From: Loktanella sp. S4079
Lineage (GTDB): Bacteria > Pseudomonadota > Alphaproteobacteria > Rhodobacterales > Rhodobacteraceae
DNA length: 64,000 bases
Assembly (NCBI RefSeq): GCF_000967725.1
Contig: NZ_JXYE01000003.1
Coordinates: 62,001-126,000, forward strand
Reading direction: 5' to 3'
Numbering within the stretch: position 1 is the first letter of the stretch; each line of letters begins with the position of its first letter. The notes under the pieces were generated by a model. It worked only from the letters and a program-made list of their open reading frames with translations. It ran no database searches and was not told the DNA's origin. The translations under genes and the position numbers were made by a program. Shown piece after piece: positions 42,769 to 51,837 of this stretch.

Positions 42769-43791
42769 TTAACCTTTTTTCAAACACTCACGCCCCAGCA
42801 GCTCTGCGATTTGGACGGCGTTCAACGCCGCGCCCTTGCGCAGGTTATCAGAGACGCACCACAGGTTCAGACCGTTATCAATGGTGCTGTCTTGACGAAT
42901 ACGGCTGATGAATGTCGCGAAATCGCCAACGCATTCCACTGGCGTGACGTAGCCACCGTCTTCGCGCTTATCGATCACCATGATGCCCGGTGACTGGCGC
43001 AGAATTTCGCGCGCTTCGTCTTCATCGAGGTGGTCTTCGAATTCGATGTTGATTGCTTCCGAATGACCAACAAAGACCGGCACGCGCACACATGTCGCTG
43101 TCACTTTGATATTCTTATCGACGATCTTTTTGGTCTCAGCGACCATTTTCCATTCTTCTTTGGTCGAACCATCGTCCAAGAATACGTCGATGTGCGGGAT
43201 CACGTTGAATGCGATCTGCTTGGTGAACTGTTTTGCTGGTTTGTCATCAGTCGGATTGTACATCGACTTCGTCTGATCCCACAGCTCATCAATACCGCCT
43301 TTGCCCGCGCCAGATACAGACTGATAAGTGCTGACGACAACGCGCTTGATCGTGGCCCGGTCATGCAATGGCTTCAACGCCACAACCATCTGAGCGGTCG
43401 AACAGTTCGGGTTCGCGATGATATTTTTCTTGGAATAATCATGGATCGCGTCTGCGTTTACTTCTGGCACGATCAACGGAATGTCAGGGTCGTAACGATA
43501 CAAAGAAGAGTTATCAATCACGACACAGCCCGCAGCGGCGGCCTTGGGTGCGTGCACTTTGGTGGCTTCGGAACCAACAGCAAACAGCGCCATGTCCCAG
43601 CCTGTGAAATCAAACGCCTCGAGGTCTTGGGTTTTAAGGGTCTTGTCGCCAAAGCTCACTTCGGTTCCCAGCGACTTACGGCTGGCCAAAACGGCGATTT
43701 CCTCGATCGGAAATTCACGTTCATCCAGAATGTTCAGCATTTCTCGGCCCACGTTTCCGGTGGCGCCAACGACGACGACTTTATAGCCCAT
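42769..43791 (-). CDS. asd: Aspartate-semialdehyde dehydrogenase
   Basis: A 340-residue enzyme that reduces aspartyl phosphate to aspartate semialdehyde for lysine, methionine and threonine synthesis and for diaminopimelate. The NADP-binding GATGNVG is at residues 9-15; the active-site cysteine C130 sits in NPNCST; QSVSGAGKGG and the conserved later histidine region (FVGHSEA) are present. A terminator follows on its strand. Confidence 0.96.
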   Translation of the reverse strand: MGYKVVVVGATGNVGREMLNILDEREFPIEEIAVLASRKSLGTEVSFGDKTLKTQDLEAFDFTGWDMALFAVGSEATKVHAPKAAAAGCVVIDNSSLYRYDPDIPLIVPEVNADAIHDYSKKNIIANPNCSTAQMVVALKPLHDRATIKRVVVSTYQSVSGAGKGGIDELWDQTKSMYNPTDDKPAKQFTKQIAFNVIPHIDVFLDDGSTKEEWKMVAETKKIVDKNIKVTATCVRVPVFVGHSEAINIEFEDHLDEDEAREILRQSPGIMVIDKREDGGYVTPVECVGDFATFISRIRQDSTIDNGLNLWCVSDNLRKGAALNAVQIAELLGRECLKKG

Positions 43792-43875
43792 AGGATCTGT
43801 CCTCTTTGTGCGGTTGCTGCGTGTTACACCGCCAACGAAATAAGGAAAAGAGCAATCCGTCAGGGATGATCTGCT

Positions 43876-44334
43876 CTACACAGGAAGAGCAGTCGTATTC
43901 CGTACGGTCCGCAAAGCAAACGATGATTGCATCTGTGCAACCCCCGGCAAGCGCGCCAGATAGCGGCGATGAATGCGCGCAAAATCTTCGGTATCGTTGG
44001 CAACCACCTTAAGAAGATAGTCGGCCGTTCCCGCCATCAGGTGACATTCCAATACATCCGGGACAAGCGCAACAGCCCGTTCAAAGGCGTCAAGAACCTC
44101 ATCCGCCTGACCACTGAGCGTGATTTCAACAAAGACCGTTGTCGGCAACCCCACTTTGCGCGGATCGACAAGCGCGACGTAGTCGCGAATATAGCCTTCT
44201 TTTTCAAGTCGTTGCACGCGCCGGTGACAAGCTGACGCCGAGAGATTGGCAACCTCTGACAGTTCGGCATTGGACATGCGTCCTTTCTTTTGCAGCACCT
44301 GCAAGATTCGACGATCTATGCTGTCCAACTCCAT
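43876..44334 (-). CDS. Lrp/AsnC family transcriptional regulator
   Basis: A 152-residue Lrp/AsnC regulator: N-terminal helix-turn-helix (LDSIDRRILQVLQKKGRMSNAELSEVANLS, about residues 3-32; described here by its key parts) and a C-terminal RAM ligand domain (~65-145). It is divergent from ald; homologues in this position (AldR type) control alanine dehydrogenase in response to L-alanine. A palindrome in the intergenic region is a candidate site. Confidence 0.93.
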   Translation of the reverse strand: MELDSIDRRILQVLQKKGRMSNAELSEVANLSASACHRRVQRLEKEGYIRDYVALVDPRKVGLPTTVFVEITLSGQADEVLDAFERAVALVPDVLECHLMAGTADYLLKVVANDTEDFARIHRRYLARLPGVAQMQSSFALRTVRNTTALPV

Positions 44335-44420
44335 ACGTGCAAAATCCTGTCGTAATTCACGCTATTAGTGCATAAAATTACCGCAGATATCACAAACAGC
44401 CAACACGAATACGTCACATA

Positions 44421-44439
44421 TTGCGCTAGAATTGCGCAA
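44421..44439. promoter_or_regulatory. Inverted repeat upstream of ald
   Basis: TTGCGC (44421-44426) and GCGCAA (44434-44439) are perfect inverted arms with 7-base spacing, 29 bases before the ald start. It is a plausible binding site for the divergent Lrp-type regulator, but the assignment is positional. Confidence 0.4.
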
Positions 44440-44467
44440 AGCTTGTTTTTTAACGAGGATGGTAACG

Positions 44468-45586
44468 ATGCACATAGGATGCCCCAAGGAAATCAAACCC
44501 CAAGAGTTTCGTGTCGGTTTGACCCCTAACGTCGCGCAAGAGGCAATTGCCCGCGGCCATACTGTAACGGTCGAAAAAAATGCGGGGGTTGGCTCGGGAT
44601 TTCCTGATGAAAGCTATCTCGCGGTTGGTGCCTCAATCGCCGAAAACGCGGCGGATATTTTCGCCATGGCTGATATGATTATCAAGGTCAAAGAACCCCA
44701 TCCCGAAGAACGCGCAATGCTGCGTGAGGGGCAAATTCTATTTACGTTCCTGCACCTTGCTGCCGATGCTGAACTGACAAACGACCTGCTTAAATCCGGG
44801 GCCACCTGCATCGCCTACGAGACGGTAACCGACGACAGTGGCGGCCTGCCGCTGCTGGCCCCTATGTCCGAAGTCGCCGGACGGCTTGCTCCGCAAGTTG
44901 GCGCTTGGGCGTTGCAGCGTCCAAACGGTGGGCGTGGCGTATTGATGGGCGGGGTTCCGGGCGTTGGCCCTGCAAATGTATTGGTTATCGGGGGCGGCGT
45001 GGTCGGCACCCAAGCGGCCCGCATCGCCGCAGGCATGGGAGCAGATGTGACCGTGCTTGATCGCTCCATTCCGCGGCTAAGGTTTCTTGATGAAACATAC
45101 GGCAACCTATTCAAGACGAGCTATGCCAGTGCCGGAAACGCGGTTGAGCTCGCACAAAAGGCAGAGCTTATTATCGGTGCGGTGCTTGTTCCCGGTTCGG
45201 CAGCGCCTACGCTGATTAAACGCACTCAGCTCTCTATGCTTAAGCGCGGCACAGTTCTAGTCGACGTCGCGATTGATCAGGGCGGCTGCTTTGAAACCTC
45301 TTGCCCGACAACCCACGAAGACCCCATCTATGAGGTTGACGGCATCATTCACTACTGCGTCACCAACATGCCAGGCGCAGTAGCGCGCACATCGACGATC
45401 GCTTTGGGCAATGCAACGATGCCGTTCATTTTGGAAATCGCGAACAAGGGATGGCGACGCGCCTGCGATGAAGATGCGCACCTGCTTCGGGGACTGAATA
45501 TTCACGCCGGAAAGCTGACCTACCCCGCTGTGGGCAAGACCCTCAACATGGATGTGCTGTCCCCTGTTTTGGCTCTGACAATATAA
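44468..45586 (+). CDS. ald: Alanine dehydrogenase
   Basis: A 372-residue NAD-dependent alanine dehydrogenase linking L-alanine to pyruvate and ammonium. The start MHIGCPKEIKPQEFRVGLTP, MSEVAGRLAPQVGAWAL and the Rossmann GGGVVGTQAARIA are characteristic. GAGGA lies before the ATG at 44468, preferred over the in-frame ATG at 44432. Controlled probably by the adjacent Lrp-type regulator. Confidence 0.95.
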   Translation: MHIGCPKEIKPQEFRVGLTPNVAQEAIARGHTVTVEKNAGVGSGFPDESYLAVGASIAENAADIFAMADMIIKVKEPHPEERAMLREGQILFTFLHLAADAELTNDLLKSGATCIAYETVTDDSGGLPLLAPMSEVAGRLAPQVGAWALQRPNGGRGVLMGGVPGVGPANVLVIGGGVVGTQAARIAAGMGADVTVLDRSIPRLRFLDETYGNLFKTSYASAGNAVELAQKAELIIGAVLVPGSAAPTLIKRTQLSMLKRGTVLVDVAIDQGGCFETSCPTTHEDPIYEVDGIIHYCVTNMPGAVARTSTIALGNATMPFILEIANKGWRRACDEDAHLLRGLNIHAGKLTYPAVGKTLNMDVLSPVLALTI

Positions 45587-45611
45587 AAGGCCCGCCGGAA
45601 ACCGACGGGCC
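45585..45611. terminator. Terminator between ald and mscL
   Basis: GGCCCG (45589-45594) pairs with CGGGCC (45606-45611) and an inner CGG/CCG pair; on the minus strand it ends in TTTT, so it serves mscL. ald ends at the same place. Confidence 0.75.
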
Positions 45612-45634
45612 AAATCTTGCCGAGAACAAGAGGT

Positions 45635-46066
45635 TTACTTCTTCAGAGCGGCCAGAATGTCAGCAAGAAGCTCTTCTTGTGTTGGGCCTTTTGGCTCTTC
45701 GGCTGCGACTTCTTCTTCTTTCTTCATCGCTGCGTCTTTGGCGCGGTTCACCATTTTCACCAGCATGAACACAACAAATGCGATGATCAGAAAGTTGATC
45801 ACAGCCATGATGAATGCACCATAAGCAAAGATCGATGCGCCTGCTTCACGGGCCGCTTCGAGCGAAGCACCAGCAGGTACGTCACCAGCCAAGACAGCGT
45901 ATTTATTGGTAAAATCAACGCCGCCAGTCACAAGACCGATAATTGGGTTGATCAGATCGCCAACCAGCGATGTCACAATCGCAGTAAAGGCTGCACCGAT
46001 GATGATACCAACGGCCATGTCCATGACATTACCCTTGGCAATAAAGTCTTTGAATTCGTTGATCAT
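45635..46066 (-). CDS. mscL: Large-conductance mechanosensitive channel MscL
   Basis: A 143-residue MscL that opens under membrane tension to release solutes on hypo-osmotic shock. The amphipathic start [27 protein letters not shown] is classical, with TM1 and TM2 ([23 protein letters not shown]) and a charged coiled C-terminus rich in Lys/Glu. ATG at 46066 preferred over an upstream GTG at 46078. Confidence 0.95.
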   Translation of the reverse strand: MINEFKDFIAKGNVMDMAVGIIIGAAFTAIVTSLVGDLINPIIGLVTGGVDFTNKYAVLAGDVPAGASLEAAREAGASIFAYGAFIMAVINFLIIAFVVFMLVKMVNRAKDAAMKKEEEVAAEEPKGPTQEELLADILAALKK

Positions 46067-46216
46067 GTTTTGTCCCACTTCCTTGTTTGCGCGCTGATCC
46101 TACGCCAGCTGCGCTTGTGCGCACATGATTACCCCGATTTGTTCACAAAACCATGGGTTTTATTTTGCGCCATTCCCCCTAAGTGAACTGGGCTAGCTTC
46201 AAAAAGGAAACAACCA

Positions 46217-46915
46217 ATGATTGATAGCGCAAAATTTCCAATCACGACACGTTGGCCCGCGCAGGACCCTTCGGTCATTCAGCTTTATTCTTACCCCACC
46301 CCAAACGGTGTCAAAGTCTCGGTCGCGTTGGAGGAAATGAACCTACCTTACGAACCCCATTTAGTGACGCTCAGCGATGCGGATGTAAAAAGCGCAGAGT
46401 TCCTATCGCTCAATCCCAACAACAAGATCCCTGCGATTATCGACCCTAACGGCCCGGACGGCCCAATCGGTCTATTCGAAAGCGGCGCGATCTTATTATA
46501 CCTTGCCGAAAAGTCGGGAAAATTCATCGGAACGACAGCCAGCGACAAGGCACTAATCACGCAGTGGCTGATGTTTCAGATGGGCGGTCTTGGGCCTATG
46601 TTGGGGCAAATGGGTTTCTTCTTTAAGTTCGCAGGCGCCGATATCGAAGATCCACGCCCCAGAGACCGATACCGCGATGAAGCCATTCGCCTGTTGAAAG
46701 TCGTGGATGGGCAGCTCAACGGGCGCGATTGGATCGCGGGCGACTATTCAATTGCGGATATGGCAATTGCACCGTGGATCAACGCGCTAGAATTTTACGG
46801 GACCAAAGATGTTGTGGGTTACCACGATCTCAAAAATGTCCCAGCCTACGTGGAACGCTTTTACAATCGTCCTGCTGTGCAAAAGGCCAAAACAATCCCT
46901 GACCCGAATAGGTAA
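46217..46915 (+). CDS. Glutathione S-transferase family protein (YfcG/YghU-like)
   Basis: A 232-residue thioredoxin-fold/helical GST. The N-terminal domain has SYPTPNGVKVSVALEEM, where the T-P-N triad resembles the nu-class YfcG/YghU disulfide-bond oxidoreductases, and the ES (FESGAILLYLAE) gamma-glutamyl-binding motif. The C-terminal domain contains a GG-rich MGFFFKFAG loop and the DYSIADMAIAPW N-capping box. Probable activity: glutathione-dependent reduction of disulfides or peroxides. Confidence 0.88.
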   Translation: MIDSAKFPITTRWPAQDPSVIQLYSYPTPNGVKVSVALEEMNLPYEPHLVTLSDADVKSAEFLSLNPNNKIPAIIDPNGPDGPIGLFESGAILLYLAEKSGKFIGTTASDKALITQWLMFQMGGLGPMLGQMGFFFKFAGADIEDPRPRDRYRDEAIRLLKVVDGQLNGRDWIAGDYSIADMAIAPWINALEFYGTKDVVGYHDLKNVPAYVERFYNRPAVQKAKTIPDPNR

Positions 46916-47359
46916 TTAGGGCAACTTTCCCTTGAGCAAATAGCGCAGAATTTCGACAACTTGTGACGGCTCTTGCACCACGGCAAGGGCCGCTGCATCC
47001 ACCTCTTTCAGGGCGTGCTGATGATCGTCGCCATGAATGACAATCAGCGACTTACCCAACGCGGCGGCATAGCCCGCATCAAAGGCCGCGTTCCACTGCT
47101 TGTACTTTTCGCCAAAGCGCACAACGACCAAATCGGCATTCGAAATCGCATGGCGGATGCGGATAGCATTTAGCTTTGCGCCTTTGTGGTCGTGCCAGAA
47201 TTTATTGGGTTCAGCCCCCATGATCGCCACGCCGCAGTCATCAGATGCGGCATGATCGGTAATCGGGCCAGTGAACTCAACGCTTAAATCACTGGCCGCC
47301 AACATGATCTGATCGCGCCAGTCCGTGTGAATTTCACCCGAAAGATAAACGTTGAGCAT
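46916..47359 (-). CDS. YtoQ family protein
   Basis: A 147-residue YtoQ protein, with LNVYLSGEIHTDWRD at the start and EPNKFWHDHKGAKLNAIRIRHAI in the middle. The family resembles nucleoside 2-deoxyribosyltransferase-type Rossmann folds but has no known function. It lies 16 bases after pheT, likely co-transcribed. Confidence 0.85.
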   Translation of the reverse strand: MLNVYLSGEIHTDWRDQIMLAASDLSVEFTGPITDHAASDDCGVAIMGAEPNKFWHDHKGAKLNAIRIRHAISNADLVVVRFGEKYKQWNAAFDAGYAAALGKSLIVIHGDDHQHALKEVDAAALAVVQEPSQVVEILRYLLKGKLP

Positions 47360-47375
47360 CTGTAATCCTATCCAA

Positions 47376-49772
47376 TTACCCGCGCAGGGTTCCGCCAGTT
47401 GCCTTAGTCACCTTTGCAACGATTTTGGCGCTGACCGCTTCGATATCCGCATCCTTCAGGGTTTTATCCTTGGGTTGCAGACGCACGGTAACAGCCAATG
47501 ATTTTTTACCCTCGCCCAGCGCACCGCCAATAAATTCGTCAAAGACGCGCACGTCAGCGATCAGCCCCTTATCCGCGCCAGCTGCAGCATTCACTAGGGT
47601 CAGCGCCTCAACATCGGCATCGACAACAAAGGCAAAGTCGCGTTCCACCGCCTGCAAATCAGCAGCCGCCAACGCAGGGCGCGTTGCAGATTTGTTCTTG
47701 GGCGTGGGGATTTCATCTAGCCAAACGGTAAAGCCAACAGCAGGCCCTTTGATATCCATTTCGCGCAGCACTTTTGGATGTAGTTCACCAAAGACCGCCA
47801 ACACCTTTTTCGGACCAAGGCAAATCTTACCGTGACGGCCCGGATGCCACCATTCACGTGCGCCACGCAGGATCTGAACCTTTGCCGGGGCACCAATTGC
47901 GGCCAAGACAGCCTCTACATCGGCTTTGGCATCATAGACATCGACAGGGCGGGACGCGCCATGCACGTCTTTGGGGCCAGTGCGGCCAATCAGAATACCT
48001 GAAACCAGATTATGCTGCTCGCCCGGTTCACCGCCATGGAATGCAGCGCCGACCTCGAACAGAGCCATATCCATGAAGCCACGCGCCTGGTTGCGGGCCG
48101 CTGCACGCAAAAGACCCGGCAATAGTGCAGGACGCATATGCGACATTTCCGAACTGATCGGGTTCTCAAGCATCGTCGCGTCGTCACCACCGCCAAACAG
48201 CGTCGCCGCCTTGCGATCGATAAAGCTGTAGGTCACGCATTCGTTGTACCCCAGCGCAGCCGCGGTCCGGCGTGCGTTTTTCTGGCGCAATTGCCCATCG
48301 GTCAAAATCGGCTTGGGCACACCCGCATCCATGCGCGGCAGCGGCTTACCTTCTAGCTTTGTCAGTGACGCGATCCGCGCGACCTCTTCGACCAAATCAG
48401 CTTCGCCTTGTACATCGGGACGCCAGCTTGGCACGCTTGCCATATTGCCATCGAGACTAAAGCCCAAGGCCGTCAGGGTCTGGCGTTGCGTGCTCTCTGG
48501 GATGTCCATTCCGACAAGGCTAATCACGCGCTTTGCGTCCAGCTTGTAGGCGCGCGATGTGTCCGGCACCTCACCCGCTTTGATGACCTGTGAAACTTCG
48601 CCGCCAGCGTGATCAACGATCATACGCACCGCGTGCTCTAGCCCCTCGGGGGTAAACGCCGGATCGACGCCGCGCTCAAACCGATAACGCGCGTCAGAAT
48701 TAATCTTGAGCGCACGTCCTGTATAGGCAATCTGCACAGGGTCCCAATAGGCGCTCTCGACGAACACGTTCACGGTCTCTTCGGTGCAGCCTGTCTCGGC
48801 CCCGCCCATGATGCCAGCGATGCTTTCTGGGCCATTGTCATCGGAAATGACCATTTGACCGGCTTGCAGCGCGTATTCTTTGTCATCCAAAGCAACAATG
48901 GTTTCGCCGCCTTCGGCACGGTGAACGCGCAAATTGCCCGCGACCTTATCAGCGTCAAATACGTGCAACGGGCGGTTCAAATCGTAGGTGAACCAGTTGG
49001 TCACATCCACAAGGAAACTAATCGGGCGCAGACCAATAGCGCGCAGCTGATCTTGCAGCCAAGCCGGGCTTGGGCCGTTCTTCACACCCTTGATCAGACG
49101 ACCATAAAAGACCGGACAACCATCCAGCGTATCATTGTCGATCGAGACCTTTAGATCAGTTTCAAAGCTGGCGGGAACCGGATCAACGGTAACTGGCTTA
49201 AGCGTACCCAACCCACGCGCCGCCAGATCACGTGCAACACCGCGTACGCCCAACGCATCGGGGCGGTTCGGGGTAATCGCAATTTCGATCACCGGATCAA
49301 CCTTAGCTGGATCATTCGCAGCCAACCAATCGGCAAAGTTCTCGCCGACCTCACCCGATGGCAGCTCAATAATACCATTGTGTTCGTCTGACAGTTCCAG
49401 CTCTTTTTCGGACGCCATCATGCCAAAGCTGTCAACACCACGGATGTTGCCAACCTTGATCGTGATATCCAAACCGGGGATATAAGTGCCGGGTTTCGCG
49501 AGCACGACAGTGATGCCTTCACGCGCATTCGGGGCGCCACAAACGATCTGCGTTTCGCCCTCGTCCGACTGAACCTTGCAAACCTTCAGCTTATCCGCGT
49601 CAGGGTGCTTTTCGGCGTGAACAACCTTGGCGATGGTGAAATCGCGCAGCTTTGCAGCCGGGTCTTCGATGCCTTCCACCTCGAGCCCAAGGTCAGTCAG
49701 CGCATCAGCGATTTCATCAACACTCGCGTCGGTGTCTAGGTGATGTTTCAGCCAGGAAAGGGTGAATTTCAT
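47376..49772 (-). CDS. pheT: Phenylalanyl-tRNA synthetase beta subunit
   Basis: A 798-residue PheRS beta chain: EMAP-like tRNA-binding domain (about 40-148, with KVVHAEKHPDADKLKVCKV), B3/B4 editing domain (~210-380), B5 domain (~400-470), catalytic-like core and a C-terminal FDX-ACB anticodon-binding domain (~700-797). It ends in TGGTLRG. In most bacteria pheT directly follows pheS; here two small genes lie between (see findings). Confidence 0.96.
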   Translation of the reverse strand: MKFTLSWLKHHLDTDASVDEIADALTDLGLEVEGIEDPAAKLRDFTIAKVVHAEKHPDADKLKVCKVQSDEGETQIVCGAPNAREGITVVLAKPGTYIPGLDITIKVGNIRGVDSFGMMASEKELELSDEHNGIIELPSGEVGENFADWLAANDPAKVDPVIEIAITPNRPDALGVRGVARDLAARGLGTLKPVTVDPVPASFETDLKVSIDNDTLDGCPVFYGRLIKGVKNGPSPAWLQDQLRAIGLRPISFLVDVTNWFTYDLNRPLHVFDADKVAGNLRVHRAEGGETIVALDDKEYALQAGQMVISDDNGPESIAGIMGGAETGCTEETVNVFVESAYWDPVQIAYTGRALKINSDARYRFERGVDPAFTPEGLEHAVRMIVDHAGGEVSQVIKAGEVPDTSRAYKLDAKRVISLVGMDIPESTQRQTLTALGFSLDGNMASVPSWRPDVQGEADLVEEVARIASLTKLEGKPLPRMDAGVPKPILTDGQLRQKNARRTAAALGYNECVTYSFIDRKAATLFGGGDDATMLENPISSEMSHMRPALLPGLLRAAARNQARGFMDMALFEVGAAFHGGEPGEQHNLVSGILIGRTGPKDVHGASRPVDVYDAKADVEAVLAAIGAPAKVQILRGAREWWHPGRHGKICLGPKKVLAVFGELHPKVLREMDIKGPAVGFTVWLDEIPTPKNKSATRPALAAADLQAVERDFAFVVDADVEALTLVNAAAGADKGLIADVRVFDEFIGGALGEGKKSLAVTVRLQPKDKTLKDADIEAVSAKIVAKVTKATGGTLRG

Positions 49773-49849
49773 GGGTCCGGTCCTGCGGTTTAATTTGGTT
49801 GGATTGGGCTTAGCGGATTACGCGCAAATGGGAAAGGGCGTAGGCCCCA

Positions 49850-50278
49850 TCAAAGTTCACGCCCGGCGAGGTCTTCGACCAATTCAAAGGTCTCAAAGAC
49901 CAACATCATTTCAGGATCAAACCCGCCGTTACGTTTAAAATACGCTTTGTGCGATTTGCGCCATGCGAGCAGAGTGTCATCTTCGCCCTCTGCCAGCGCC
50001 ATGGCTTCGGTTACGTCGCAAAACCGAATTTCCTCGACGCCCGTGGTGCGGATGACCAGCGCAGGCGTGCCGTCCCAGTTGGCGGCAATATCGCAGCGGC
50101 CAACAACGGGCATTGCATCGGGATCATCCTCAAAGTCAGAGAGCGCACCACAGGTCGCGCGTTTCTTGCCCTTGCGGACGAGCGCGATCAGATGCTGGCA
50201 CAGCTCTGGCCCGTCACCAAACCGAAACGTCCCCGCACCGGGGTATGTGTCTTGCAGGTCTTCAACGTCATTGGTCAT
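49850..50278 (-). CDS. ASCH domain protein
   Basis: A 142-residue protein with an ASCH-type fold, including LVRKGKKRATCGAL (~34-47) and PALVIRTTGVEEIRFCDVTEAMALAEGE. The ASCH superfamily binds RNA or modified nucleotides and includes N4-acetylcytidine amidohydrolase YqfB. ATG at 50278 is chosen over an in-frame start at 50344. It lies 77 bases before pheT, in the interval between pheS and pheT. Confidence 0.8.
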   Translation of the reverse strand: MTNDVEDLQDTYPGAGTFRFGDGPELCQHLIALVRKGKKRATCGALSDFEDDPDAMPVVGRCDIAANWDGTPALVIRTTGVEEIRFCDVTEAMALAEGEDDTLLAWRKSHKAYFKRNGGFDPEMMLVFETFELVEDLAGREL

Positions 50279-50353
50279 GTGGTTTCCATTCAAAACATAG
50301 GGCATCGTTCGGACCTCGGGGTGGGTGCGAAGCGCCCTCCCCATGGGGGAGGT

Positions 50354-50368
50354 CCGGGCGCTGCCCGG
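50354..50368. terminator. GC hairpin between ASCH gene and upstream small gene
   Basis: CCGGGC (50354-50359), GCT, GCCCGG (50363-50368) form a compact hairpin located after the small membrane protein's stop (minus strand). No T-tract, so it may be a partial terminator or processing site between pheS and pheT. Confidence 0.35.
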
Positions 50369-50393
50369 CGATACCGGGCCTAACTTTCAAGCG

Positions 50394-50687
50394 TCAGTGC
50401 GAATCTGACTTTGCGATTTTATCTTTCAGATCAATTGATCTCATCAGCTGATCACGGTGCTCTCGCTTCTGACGCAATTTAGCTTTCCGTAAATCCAACA
50501 GTGCCCAATAAGGAATAACAGCCACGATCCACCAGACTACAAAAAACCAAGGCGAAACATACCCTAGCGAAATAATAGCCACCGCGGACGAACCATATAG
50601 CATGAACTGCCAACGAACTGGACGTTTCTCAATCTGGGCATAGCAGAAGTGATAACATCGAGATATTATATGGCTAATCGCGTACAC
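50394..50687 (-). CDS. Small two-helix membrane protein
   Basis: A 97-residue protein with two hydrophobic helices (about residues 28-45 and 46-64, SPWFFVVWWIVAVIPYWALL) and a highly charged C-terminal tail (DLRKAKLRQKREHRDQLMRS). A GTG start at 50687 has AAGG overlapping the pheS stop 7 bases upstream, which couples it to pheS. It is AT-richer than the flanking genes. No family recognised. Confidence 0.6.
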   Translation of the reverse strand: MYAISHIISRCYHFCYAQIEKRPVRWQFMLYGSSAVAIISLGYVSPWFFVVWWIVAVIPYWALLDLRKAKLRQKREHRDQLMRSIDLKDKIAKSDSH

Positions 50688-50696
50688 ATGTTTGCC

Positions 50697-51761
50697 TTAC
50701 AGCCCACCATGTAGCGTCGGCACTTGCAGCGCGCTAAAGCCATAGTGGCGTAGCCAGCGTAGGTCGCTGTCAAAGAACGCGCGCAGGTCGGGGATACCGT
50801 ATTTCAGCATTGCAATCCGGTCGATACCGACACCAAAGGCAAAGCCCTGCCACTGATCAGGATCGATTTTGGCGGCTTGCAGCACCTTCGGGTGGACCAT
50901 GCCGGAACCTAGAACCTCTAGCCAGCCATCGCCTTCACCAACCTTGAGCTGTCCATCAACCCATGAACACTGAATATCAACCTCGGCCGATGGTTCGGTG
51001 AAGGGGAAGTGGGACGCGCGGAAACGGGTTTTTACGCGGGCGCCGAAATAGGCGCTAAAGAATTCTTCTAGCGTCCATTTCAGGTTTGCCATGCTGATGT
51101 CTTTGTCGATGGCCAGACCTTCGACTTGGTTAAACATCGGCGTGTGTGTCTGATCATAGTCCGCACGATACACGCGACCCGGACAGATGATGCGAATCGG
51201 TGCGCCGCCTGCTTCCATACTGCGGATTTGAACGGGGCTGGTGTGCGTGCGCAAAACATGCGGTGGGCGGTCGTCGCCCTCGGCACGGTGTGTATAGAAC
51301 GTGTCCATCTCGGCCCGCGCGGGGTGGTGGCCGGGGATATTCAATGCGTCAAAGTTATACCAGTCGGATTCGATCTGCGGCCCTTCGGCCACGGCAAAGC
51401 CCATGTCGGCAAAGATCGCGCTGACCTCTTCGGTAACTTGGCTAATCGGGTGAATGGTGCCAACGCGACCATCGCGCGCAGGCAAAGTCACATCCAGCCA
51501 TTCGCTGCGCAGGCGCTCATCAAGCGCCGCATCCGCCAGCGCGGCCTTTTTCGCGGATAGTGCGCTGTTGATCTCGTCCTTCAACGCGTTCAGCGCAGGG
51601 CCGGCAACCTGACGCTCTTCTGGGGTCATTTTACCCAGCTCGCGCATTTTCAGGCTGATCTCGCCCTTTTTGCCAACGGCCTGCACGCGCAGGTCTTCGA
51701 TTGCGGATTCATCCGCGGCGTCGGCAATCAGGGAAAGGTATTTGGATTTCAGATCGTCCAT
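50697..51761 (-). CDS. pheS: Phenylalanyl-tRNA synthetase alpha subunit
   Basis: A 354-residue PheRS alpha chain: N-terminal coiled-coil (~1-85) and class II catalytic core. Motifs: VEGLAID in the [12 protein letters not shown] stretch, the [19 protein letters not shown] motif 3 arginine (R319-ish) and [10 protein letters not shown]. It activates phenylalanine and charges tRNAPhe as an alpha2-beta2 tetramer with PheT. Confidence 0.96.
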   Translation of the reverse strand: MDDLKSKYLSLIADAADESAIEDLRVQAVGKKGEISLKMRELGKMTPEERQVAGPALNALKDEINSALSAKKAALADAALDERLRSEWLDVTLPARDGRVGTIHPISQVTEEVSAIFADMGFAVAEGPQIESDWYNFDALNIPGHHPARAEMDTFYTHRAEGDDRPPHVLRTHTSPVQIRSMEAGGAPIRIICPGRVYRADYDQTHTPMFNQVEGLAIDKDISMANLKWTLEEFFSAYFGARVKTRFRASHFPFTEPSAEVDIQCSWVDGQLKVGEGDGWLEVLGSGMVHPKVLQAAKIDPDQWQGFAFGVGIDRIAMLKYGIPDLRAFFDSDLRWLRHYGFSALQVPTLHGGL

Positions 51762-51837
51762 AGCGCGCCTCTTACAACTGTCCCCGCGGTGCTAGCGAAA
51801 TGGTGCAACGGTTGCAAGCTTGTGCCGAACCGGATCA

